Assembly: GCA_964577995.1 (NCBI GenBank)
Contig: CAZOBP010000015.1
Coordinates: 1 to 29,242, forward strand
Length of the DNA: 29,242 nt
Source: JAUVXJ01 sp964577995
Lineage (GTDB): Bacteria; Chloroflexota; Anaerolineae; UBA7937; B3-Chlor
Direction: 5' to 3'
The notes beneath the pieces were generated by a model. That model was not told the origin of the DNA. It did not search any database and saw nothing but the letters and a program-made list of their open reading frames with translations. Positions 22,866 through 29,242 of this stretch are shown here, in pieces (the first letter of the stretch is position 1; the number at the start of each line of letters is the position of its first letter). Both the position numbers and the translations under genes were made by a program.

Positions 22866-23282
22866 TGGTCTTCCGGAGGGTGTGGAAGAACGAGTACTCG
22901 ATGGGCAAATGATCCCACTCCTGTTGTCCACGGGGCTGGCCTCCACGCTGCGGCGGGCGGAGCGGAAGGGACGCCGCTCAAGTCTGGAGTGGTGGGCGGG
23001 ACTGTAAGTTCGCCCTACAGGTACCGATGGCTTCCTGGCTTTCGTGCGAGGAGGGGTGGAGAAACACGCGGTTCCATGTGCGAGGGCACCATTTCCGGCG
23101 CCTAGGCCGTGGCTGCTATCGTGGTCAGGCCGGGTACGGTGTGCGAGGAGCAGTTCACCACCGCCCACGATGCCGGTCGTCAGCACCCTCCTTTCCTCAA
23201 GCGCGGCCCTGGGGTGCGTTCATGAGCAAGCGTTCTCAGACTGACCACCGGAGTACCGAGAATCGTTCGCACGGGCCTGCTG
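22866..23282 (+). other. Non-coding spacer between divergent pyrG and permease genes
   Basis: About 400 bases hold no frame with recognisable protein similarity on either strand; the short open frames here have no ribosome binding site and biased composition. One perfect palindrome, CGAGTACTCG, lies at 22891-22900, 26 bases upstream of the pyrG -35 box. No tRNA or repeat was seen. Confidence 0.5.
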
Positions 23283-23312
23283 TTGGGCAATTGGCTGTGT
23301 TTGTGTTAGGAT
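23283..23312 (+). promoter_or_regulatory. Possible promoter of the permease-Usp-DUF389 gene
   Basis: TTGGGC at 23283-23288 and TAGGAT at 23307-23312 are 18 bases apart, with TGT (23304-23306) as an extended -10. Transcription would start near 23319, giving a leader of about 25 bases that contains the ribosome binding site. Confidence 0.5.
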
Positions 23313-23342
23313 TGGGTCGCCCTTCTGGGGGAGGTGTGCGCC

Positions 23343-26300
23343 GTGGCTGAAGAGACTGCGGCTGTCGAGGTACGCTATAGTCGGGAACTGAGCGCCTCTC
23401 GCGCGGTGTCGCGCAGCCTGGCCATTCTCGTGGCGACCGCGGTGTTCGCTTTGCAGGGATCGGTGATGGCTGCGGCAGGCCCGGCTGCGGCGGTATCGTA
23501 CCTCCTGGCAGGCGTGGTGGTTTGCCTCACCCTCCTGTGCTACGTCGAACTGCTCACGTCGAGCGGGCGCGAAGGAGGGGCCTACACCTTGCTCTCCGAG
23601 GCGACCAGGGGACCGGTAGCGTTCCTGACCGGTTGGGCGGTTCTCCTGGGCAGTCTTCTCCTTTGTGCGCTGCTGGCTCTGGGTTTCGCCGCGACTGTGG
23701 GCGCCATCTTCGGTGCCTACCTGGGCGTGGACTTGCCTGAGTCGCTGTTGGCCGCGCTCCTTACCCTGATCATCGCTGCCTACAATGTTCTGGGAGGTTG
23801 GAGCCACCGGCGGGCCCGTGACGTGGTTACCTGGTTGGCTTTCGCCGCGCTACTGCTGCTCTGTGTTCTATGTCTGCCGCGCATTCAGTTGGACAACTAC
23901 CGGCCTTTCTCGCCCCACGGCTACCTGGGTGTGCAATCGGGTCTCTCGCTACTGTTGATTGGTTTCTTGGCCCTCGAATCGGTGCCCCTGACCGTCTCTG
24001 AGATTCGGCAGCCCAGACGGGCCGTCCCGCAGGCTTTCTTGGCCACTGTAGGCCTGGGAACCTTCTTGTTCGTGGCTGTGGCCCTTGCGGCGGGAGGTGT
24101 GTTGACGAGCGCAAGGCTCGGTGAGACGGCCTTGCCGGTGGCAGCAATGGCCCAGTTCTTCCTTGGCGGGTACGGGCAGCTCGCGATGCTGCTTCTGTCT
24201 GCGATATTCATGCTGCTGGCCATGAACTCCGCCCTGCTGTCGGTGGTGCGCCAGGCTCAGGTGATGGACCAAGACGGAGTTCTTCCGGAGCTCCTCAGGC
24301 GGCGCGCGACCCGGTGGCAAACGCCGCACGTCCTGTTGATACTTGCTGGATTGGCGGCTGCTCTGCTGTGCCTCACGAGCGGACTGGAGCTTGTGGCCAG
24401 GCTGGGGGGTTTCTGTGCTCTGTTTGTGATGAGCATGGTTGCGGTGGGTGACGCGGTCCGCGAGCGCAACGAGGAGCAAGTGTCCAGCTTTCGGTTGCCG
24501 GTGCGACCCCTATTCCCGGCTCTCGCCTTGGTGGTCAATGTGTTCCTGATGCCCATCATGGGCGCTTCTGCTGTGACGGTGGGCGCGATCTGGCTTGCGG
24601 TGGGCTTCGGCGTCTACATCGCTTATGCCAGGGGCAAGCTCATCGAGGGACAGGAAGGCGTCGTGGTCTTCAGGACGAGACGAGAGCCAACAGAAGCCCG
24701 GTATCGCGTCCTGGTGCCCGTGGGACCAAGTGAGAGGCCGTCACAACTGATCAGGTTGGCGGTGGCTCTCGCGGGTGGCGAGGGTGGGGAGGTCCTGCCT
24801 TTGAGGGTGGTAACGTTGCCTGCCCAGGTTCCTCTGCACGAGGGCGCGAGGAAGGCCCAGGGGGTCGAGTCGGTCTTCAGTTGGTCTCTGGGGGCAGAAG
24901 ACACGGGTTCGGTATCCCTCACACCAGTTACGAGGGTGGCCCGCAGCGTGTCTCAGGGGATCATAGACACGGCCACGGAGGAGAAGTGCGATCTGATCCT
25001 CTTGAGCTGGGAGGGATATAGTGAGACCAAGGGACGGATTCTAGGCCAGACCCTGGATCCGGTGGTCGAGAATGCGCCATGCGACGTGGTGCTGGTGAAG
25101 GGTGACCAGCTTTCCACGCCGAAGACGATCCTCCTGCCCACGAGCGGCGGTCCCCATGCCTCCATTGCTGCCCAAGTAGGCGTGAAGCTAGCTGGTCTCT
25201 ATGGAGGCCAGGTGACGGTGGTATACGTCTGTCGCGAGGGTGCGACGGAAGAAGAGCGCCAGCACGGCATGGATATGATAGCCCGAACCATACAGGGCTT
25301 GCCCACCGACGAGCTGATCAAGACCAGGTTGGTGACCGCTCCCGGTATCGTGCGCGGCATTCTCTCGGAGGCGGAGGATTACGATCTGATGCTCCTGGGG
25401 GCTTCTGAAGAAGGTCTCTTCGACAGAGTGCTGTTCGGCACGATACCGGAAAGAATAGCGCGTAAGTCATCGGTGCCAGTCATGATTGTCAAGCAGCGAG
25501 CGCCGCTGCCTCAGTTCTGGCTCAGACGGGTGTGGAGCACGGTCTACGGTGTGCTGCCCACCCTGGACGCGGAGGAGAGGTCGTCGGTCTACCGCGAGAT
25601 CAGGGAAGGAGCCCGGACTGACATTGATTACTTTGTGATGACCACCCTTGCCGCGACCATTGCCACTCTGGGCTTGCTCCTCAATAGCGCGGCTGTGATC
25701 ATCGGGGGAATGCTGGTGGCTCCGCTGATGAGCCCCATCATTGGGATCGCCCTCGCTATCGCTCAAGGTAACATCCGTCTCTTGCGGGATGCGGCAGAAT
25801 CCACTGTGAAAGGCATCTTCCTCGCAGTGGTCGTTGCGTTGTTTCTCGCATCGGTATTCTCTCTAGGTCAGCCGACTGCAGAGATTCTGGCTCGGACGAC
25901 TCCGAATCTGATGGACTTGATGATCGCTCTGGCCTCGGGTGCCGCCGGGGCCTACGCGCTGTCTCGCAAGGATGTGTCCGCTGCGTTGCCAGGGGTGGCC
26001 ATCGCTGCAGCCCTGGTGCCGCCCCTGGGCGTTGTGGGTGTGGGCCTCGCGGCTCGCCGGTTCGCCGTGGCGGGTGGTGGGATGCTGCTATTCGGGACGA
26101 ACCTCATCGGCATCATACTTGCCGGGGCCGTCATCTTCCTGCTCTTGGGTTTCCGTCCGGCGAGGGGCGTCAGAGAGAGAAAAAGCCATTTACGCCGTGG
26201 GCTCGTCGTCTCCATACTCCTCTTGCTGGTGATCTCGCTGCCGCTGGGCTTCGTCTCCGGAAGGAGTGTTCAGGCCAGCCAAGAGGAGGAGGTGGTCAGA

Positions 26301-26525
26301 CGCGTGATCGGCCGGGAGCTGGACGATCTGGAGGGTGTGTCACTTGTGGGCTTGGACGTCGAACGGGAAGGGGAGGAGTTGAGTCTACTGGTGACCGTCT
26401 ATGCCAGGGGGGGGCTGGAGGAGGGACTCGCCGACCGCCTGGTGACAGTCGTGCACGAGGAACTCGACCGGGAGGTAAGTCTGCACCTGGTAGCCATCCC
26501 CGTGTCTGAGATCGAAGTTCCCTAG
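23343..26525 (+). CDS. Fusion of APC amino-acid permease, two universal stress domains and DUF389
   Basis: A single 1060-residue frame. Residues 1-440 are an APC-superfamily permease with about 12 hydrophobic segments and the signature ESVPLTVSEIRQPRRAVPQA. Residues 453-590 and 594-715 are two UspA domains; the second ends GTIPERIARKSSVPVMIVK, the usual nucleotide-binding tail. Residues 760-940 are a DUF389 membrane domain (NSAAVIIGGMLVAPLMSPIIG). One more membrane helix and a soluble C-terminal domain (about 980-1060) finish the protein. The GTG at 23343 follows GGAGGTG at 23330-23336, six bases away; the GTG at 23334 lies inside that site. Permease-Usp fusions are known, but the extra DUF389 half is unusual. 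Substrate unknown. Confidence 0.9.
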   Translation: MAEETAAVEVRYSRELSASRAVSRSLAILVATAVFALQGSVMAAAGPAAAVSYLLAGVVVCLTLLCYVELLTSSGREGGAYTLLSEATRGPVAFLTGWAVLLGSLLLCALLALGFAATVGAIFGAYLGVDLPESLLAALLTLIIAAYNVLGGWSHRRARDVVTWLAFAALLLLCVLCLPRIQLDNYRPFSPHGYLGVQSGLSLLLIGFLALESVPLTVSEIRQPRRAVPQAFLATVGLGTFLFVAVALAAGGVLTSARLGETALPVAAMAQFFLGGYGQLAMLLLSAIFMLLAMNSALLSVVRQAQVMDQDGVLPELLRRRATRWQTPHVLLILAGLAAALLCLTSGLELVARLGGFCALFVMSMVAVGDAVRERNEEQVSSFRLPVRPLFPALALVVNVFLMPIMGASAVTVGAIWLAVGFGVYIAYARGKLIEGQEGVVVFRTRREPTEARYRVLVPVGPSERPSQLIRLAVALAGGEGGEVLPLRVVTLPAQVPLHEGARKAQGVESVFSWSLGAEDTGSVSLTPVTRVARSVSQGIIDTATEEKCDLILLSWEGYSETKGRILGQTLDPVVENAPCDVVLVKGDQLSTPKTILLPTSGGPHASIAAQVGVKLAGLYGGQVTVVYVCREGATEEERQHGMDMIARTIQGLPTDELIKTRLVTAPGIVRGILSEAEDYDLMLLGASEEGLFDRVLFGTIPERIARKSSVPVMIVKQRAPLPQFWLRRVWSTVYGVLPTLDAEERSSVYREIREGARTDIDYFVMTTLAATIATLGLLLNSAAVIIGGMLVAPLMSPIIGIALAIAQGNIRLLRDAAESTVKGIFLAVVVALFLASVFSLGQPTAEILARTTPNLMDLMIALASGAAGAYALSRKDVSAALPGVAIAAALVPPLGVVGVGLAARRFAVAGGGMLLFGTNLIGIILAGAVIFLLLGFRPARGVRERKSHLRRGLVVSILLLLVISLPLGFVSGRSVQASQEEEVVRRVIGRELDDLEGVSLVGLDVEREGEELSLLVTVYARGGLEEGLADRLVTVVHEELDREVSLHLVAIPVSEIEVP

Positions 26526-26639
26526 GTTCGGGATGACAGACCCCCAGGAGGCAAAGAGGCATCCGTGATCCCATCTTGGCCACAGTGGGAGGAGGGAAGC
26601 GGGTGCACTCACCCCCTAGCACCACAACACAGGAGACAG

Positions 26640-26668
26640 CAAGCGCCCGCGAGGAGAGCGGGCGCTTG
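26640..26668. terminator. Hairpin between convergent genes, probably bidirectional terminator
   Basis: CAAGCGCCCGC (26640-26650) and GCGGGCGCTTG (26658-26668) form a perfect 11-bp stem with a seven-base loop. It lies between the end of the permease fusion and the end of the DUF4177-like gene. T-tracts are weak on both sides, so efficiency is uncertain. Confidence 0.65.
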
Positions 26669-26700
26669 TAGTGTGAAGATCCAGGGAGTCCGTGGAGTGA

Positions 26701-26967
26701 CTACACCTCTTTTCGCCAGACACAGAAAAAGTCTGCCTCACGAAAGGCTATCTGCACCAGCTCCCAGCCCTGTTCGCCCCTCTCGTTGAGGATGTGAACG
26801 ATGGCCTCTACATAGGGGTTGGGGGCCTCGTCGAAGAAGCACTGGCCCTCGACGTCACAATAGACGATTGTGGGACCGGCAGGGTCGGGAGGATGCCCCA
26901 GTTCCTCACGGACCTTGAGCACCTCTTCCACCGGGTGGGTGGTGATCTGATATTCCCAGCGATCCGT
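26701..26967 (-). CDS. Small DUF4177-like protein, apparent ACG start
   Basis: Small soluble protein whose core GEQGWELVQIAF and start WEYQITTHP resemble the DUF4177 type (tryptophan-rich beta protein of unknown role). The first standard start is a GTG at 26931, but that would remove the WEYQITTHP strand, which looks like family sequence. Upstream of it the frame has no ATG, GTG or TTG before the TAG of the SPFH gene (26986-26988). Instead GGGAGG (26979-26974) is followed six bases later by ACG at 26967, exactly where ATG is expected, giving 88 residues. ACG differs from ATG by one base, so either a rare start or a point change is involved. It is 18 bases after the SPFH gene. Confidence 0.7.
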   Translation of the reverse strand, partial: TDRWEYQITTHPVEEVLKVREELGHPPDPAGPTIVYCDVEGQCFFDEAPNPYVEAIVHILNERGEQGWELVQIAFREADFFCVWRKEV

Positions 26968-26985
26968 CGGGTGCCTCCCGAAGCG

Positions 26986-27777
26986 CTATTCGCTCTCCTT
27001 CTGGCCGAACATCTTGGCAAAGGCCTGTATGAACTCGATGGGCACCGGGAAGATAATGGTCGAGTTCTTCTCCACCGCGATCTCGGTCAGGGTCTGAAGA
27101 TACCGCAGCTGGATGGCCGCCGGCTCCTGAGCCATGGTGCCCGCAGCGTCCCTCAAGTTCCGGGAAGCCGCGACCTCGCCCTCGGCATGGATGATCTTGG
27201 CCCGCTTCTCGCGCTCTGCCTCGGCCTGCTTGGCCATGGCTCGCTTCATGGTCTCGGGCAGCTCCACATCCTTGACTTCGACGATGCTAACCTTGATGCC
27301 CCAGGGCTCGGTTTGCTGGTCTATGATCTTCTGGAGTTTCTCATTGATGGTCTCGCGATGGGTGAGCAGTTCATCCAGAGACGATTGACCCAAGACGCTG
27401 CGCAGAGTGGTCTGAGCGATTTGCCAGGTCGCTTTGCGGAAATCCTCTACCTGCACGATGGCCGCGGAGGGATCCACAACGCGGAAAAAGGCCACCGCGT
27501 TCACCTTGACGGTGACATTGTCCTTGGTTATCGCCTCCTGAGAGGGGATTTCCAGTGTGACCACCCTGAGATCGACCTTGGCCATACGGTCCACCATGGG
27601 GATGATGAAGAAGAGGCCGGGTCCTTTGGCCCCCACGAGACGGCCCAGGCGGAATATCACTCCTCGCTCGTATTCCTGGACGATCTTGATGGCCGAACTC
27701 AACACCCCCAGCAAGAGGATAACCACAACCAAGGCGCTGAATCCCAGGCCGGTCAGAAGTTCTAGTATCTGTTCCAC
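26986..27777 (-). CDS. SPFH/Band 7 protein, stomatin (slipin) type
   Basis: A 263-residue membrane-anchored scaffold. An N-terminal helix (about 10-32) is followed by the stomatin start VQEYERGVIFRLGRLVGAKG, the Band 7 domain to about 190 with FFRVVDPSAAIVQVEDF, and a charged coiled coil (AKQAEAEREKRAKIIHAEGE). The C-terminus (TIIFPVPIEFIQAF) is the slipin-type tail. The GTG at 27777 has a very strong AAGGAGGAAAGA at 27793-27782. It follows the nfeD gene. Stomatin-NfeD pairs are conserved in bacteria and archaea, and the protease partner can cut stomatin in Pyrococcus. It probably organises membrane microdomains. Confidence 0.95.
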   Translation of the reverse strand: MEQILELLTGLGFSALVVVILLLGVLSSAIKIVQEYERGVIFRLGRLVGAKGPGLFFIIPMVDRMAKVDLRVVTLEIPSQEAITKDNVTVKVNAVAFFRVVDPSAAIVQVEDFRKATWQIAQTTLRSVLGQSSLDELLTHRETINEKLQKIIDQQTEPWGIKVSIVEVKDVELPETMKRAMAKQAEAEREKRAKIIHAEGEVAASRNLRDAAGTMAQEPAAIQLRYLQTLTEIAVEKNSTIIFPVPIEFIQAFAKMFGQKESE

Positions 27778-27818
27778 AATTCTTTCCTCCTTTTCGCCTG
27801 TCTAACCCGATCCGATAC

Positions 27819-29141
27819 TCAAGGGCGAGTGGACTCTCCAGTCGCCCTCGCTACGCGCAGCTTGAATCCTTCAACCGCCACAACCTCCACCTGCTCGCCC
27901 CGTTTGACAGTTCCTTCACTGGTCACAGCCTGCCATAGCTCGCCCTTGAGGAATACTGTGCCTGTGGGAGCGAGATCTGATCGAGCCACTGCGGGTTGAC
28001 CGATCAGTCCTTCCAGGCCAGTGGTCGGTCTGCGTTGGTGGATGCCGAAGACTTTGGCTACGACGAAAGCGAAGAACACGCCGGTCGTGAGACCAACCGT
28101 AACCACCAGCGCCCGAGACACTGGGGCGAAGGGAGAGCTGAACAGGATCATAGAACCCAGGATGAATGACACCACCCCCAAGGCGGTGAGGATTCCATGA
28201 GTGGGGGCCTTGACGTCGGCGATGAGAAGGATGAAGGCCAGGGCGACAAATATCAGCCCAGTCCAGTTGACAGAGAGCACGCCCAGCGAGAAGAGCGCCA
28301 GGACGAGGCAGATGGCACCCACGACGCCTGACAAGTAGCCACCTGGTTGCGACAACTCGAAGATGATGGCGTTCAAACCGAGAGTCATGAGCAGGAAGGC
28401 GATGTTGGGGTTGGTGATGGTGTGCAGGAAGCCCTCGATGGCGTTCATGGGGAGGCGGTTGATGCTCGCGTCCTGGGTGGCCAGGGTGACCCATTCGTCT
28501 CCCACGGCGACCTCGCGGCCGTGTAAGGCGGCCACCACCTCACCAAGGTCCTGCGCAACGAAGTCCACAACACCCAACTCCAGCGCCTCATCCTGGGTAA
28601 TAGATGAACTCTCGCGGACCGCTCGCTCGGCCCAGGCGACGGCATCAGGCCCTCGGGCCGCGGCCAGCCCCTTGATCATGGCGACAGCGTCGTTCACAGA
28701 CTTGGCTTCGACGGCCTCGGACATCTCCTGCCCTGACATATCCACGGGATGGGCAGCACCTATGCGAGTGCTGGGGGCCATGACCGCAAAGTCGGCGGCG
28801 AAGGCGAGGAATGTCCCAGCCGAAGCGGCTTTCGCCCCCTCGGGCTGCACATAGATGACGATGGGCACGCTGGCGGCCCTCATGCTCTGCACTATCTGCT
28901 CTGTTACGTCTACTGAGCCACCTGGCGTATCGAGCTCTATGATGAGACATAGAGAGCCATCCCGCTGCGCCGTTTCGATCCCTCGGTAGACGTAGCTGGC
29001 CACGATGGGGGTGATAGCGCCCTCAACGGTGAGGACGTCGACGTGAGAGGCACCCTGGGCCTGCGCTGGATGGGCCAGAGGCAGGGCCACCAGTATGAGC
29101 AACAGGTAGCAGACTAGGGCTCTTCTGTGACGGTTGTCCAT
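27819..29141 (-). CDS. NfeD-family protein with ClpP-class serine protease domain
   Basis: A 440-residue membrane protease. A signal peptide (1-29, ending AQA) leads to an S49/ClpP-type domain with the catalytic serine S107 in AKAASAGTF and a lysine K147 forty residues later. This fits the Ser-Lys dyad known from Pyrococcus PH1510 (S97, K138). Four to five membrane helices follow (about 240-365). A C-terminal NfeD OB-fold domain ends the protein (GLEGLIGQPAVARSDLAP). The ATG at 29141 has a weak ribosome binding site. It is first in an operon with the stomatin-like gene. It likely acts in membrane protein quality control. Confidence 0.94.
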   Translation of the reverse strand: MDNRHRRALVCYLLLILVALPLAHPAQAQGASHVDVLTVEGAITPIVASYVYRGIETAQRDGSLCLIIELDTPGGSVDVTEQIVQSMRAASVPIVIYVQPEGAKAASAGTFLAFAADFAVMAPSTRIGAAHPVDMSGQEMSEAVEAKSVNDAVAMIKGLAAARGPDAVAWAERAVRESSSITQDEALELGVVDFVAQDLGEVVAALHGREVAVGDEWVTLATQDASINRLPMNAIEGFLHTITNPNIAFLLMTLGLNAIIFELSQPGGYLSGVVGAICLVLALFSLGVLSVNWTGLIFVALAFILLIADVKAPTHGILTALGVVSFILGSMILFSSPFAPVSRALVVTVGLTTGVFFAFVVAKVFGIHQRRPTTGLEGLIGQPAVARSDLAPTGTVFLKGELWQAVTSEGTVKRGEQVEVVAVEGFKLRVARATGESTRP

Positions 29142-29206
29142 GATCGTATTCCACAGAGCGATTGGGTCAACGGTGAGGGCTATCAGCGGCCACTATCTCT
29201 AGATGT

Positions 29207-29235
29207 ATTATAGTCCACTCGGCCCGTGAATTCAA
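29207..29235 (-). promoter_or_regulatory. Sigma70-type promoter of the nfeD-SPFH operon
   Basis: On the minus strand TTGAAT (29235-29230) and TATAAT (29212-29207) are exactly 17 bases apart. The start site would lie near 29200, giving a leader of about 60 bases before the ATG at 29141. Confidence 0.87.
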
Positions 29236-29242
29236 GGTGCCG

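Noticed and set aside
22708..23007. A 99-codon plus-strand frame overlapping the pyrG start
   Set aside because: It runs antisense to pyrG, lacks a ribosome binding site and has no protein similarity that I recognise.

Overview
The window is GC-rich (about 60 percent by eye), gene-dense bacterial DNA. The bacterial core genes (infC-rpmI-rplT-trmH, parA/parB, pyrG) sit beside a strictly anaerobic, ferredoxin- and tungsten/molybdopterin-based metabolism. This mix suggests an anaerobic bacterium, possibly of the Chloroflexota (Anaerolineae or Dehalococcoidia-like). That assignment is inference from gene content; no 16S rRNA or tRNA gene is visible.

Positions 1-13485 (+ strand) hold a catabolic island. 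It begins with indolepyruvate:ferredoxin oxidoreductase (iorA, iorB), a phenylacetate-CoA ligase-type enzyme, two tandem thiolase paralogues and a small zinc-ribbon protein. It continues with a tungsten-type aldehyde:ferredoxin oxidoreductase (AOR), a four-cluster ferredoxin-like subunit and an electron-transfer module: an FrhB-like iron-sulfur protein, a dicluster iron-sulfur protein, an FAD/NAD(P)H subunit and an HdrC-like protein. It ends with a MoaD-like sulfur carrier. Between the AOR ferredoxin and the FrhB-like gene lies what appears to be a wrecked hdrA-mvhD fusion gene: a ribosome binding site plus a Rossmann-like start at 9574, and an MvhD-like C-terminus ending at 9872 in another frame. 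Together these genes would convert aromatic or branched 2-oxo acids, aldehydes and acyl-CoAs while passing electrons between ferredoxin and NAD(P)H, possibly now without the HdrA flavin subunit.

Positions 13520-15713 carry a terminator, a strong sigma70-type promoter and the translation operon infC (apparent AUU start), rpmI, rplT and a SpoU/TrmH rRNA methyltransferase. Positions 15800-18606 carry a ClC chloride transporter with CBS and TrkA-C domains, then a Flp-prepilin-like/M23 peptidase fusion.

Positions 18667-22774 (- strand) form the tightly packed operon pyrG-pfkB-parA-parB, driven by a clear promoter at 22837-22865. A 500-base spacer separates it from a divergent 1060-residue fusion of an amino-acid permease, two universal stress domains and a DUF389 domain. 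Positions 26701-29141 (- strand) carry an nfeD/ClpP-class protease, a stomatin-like SPFH protein and a small DUF4177-like protein. The last seems to start at a non-standard ACG codon. A near-consensus promoter at 29207-29235 drives this group.
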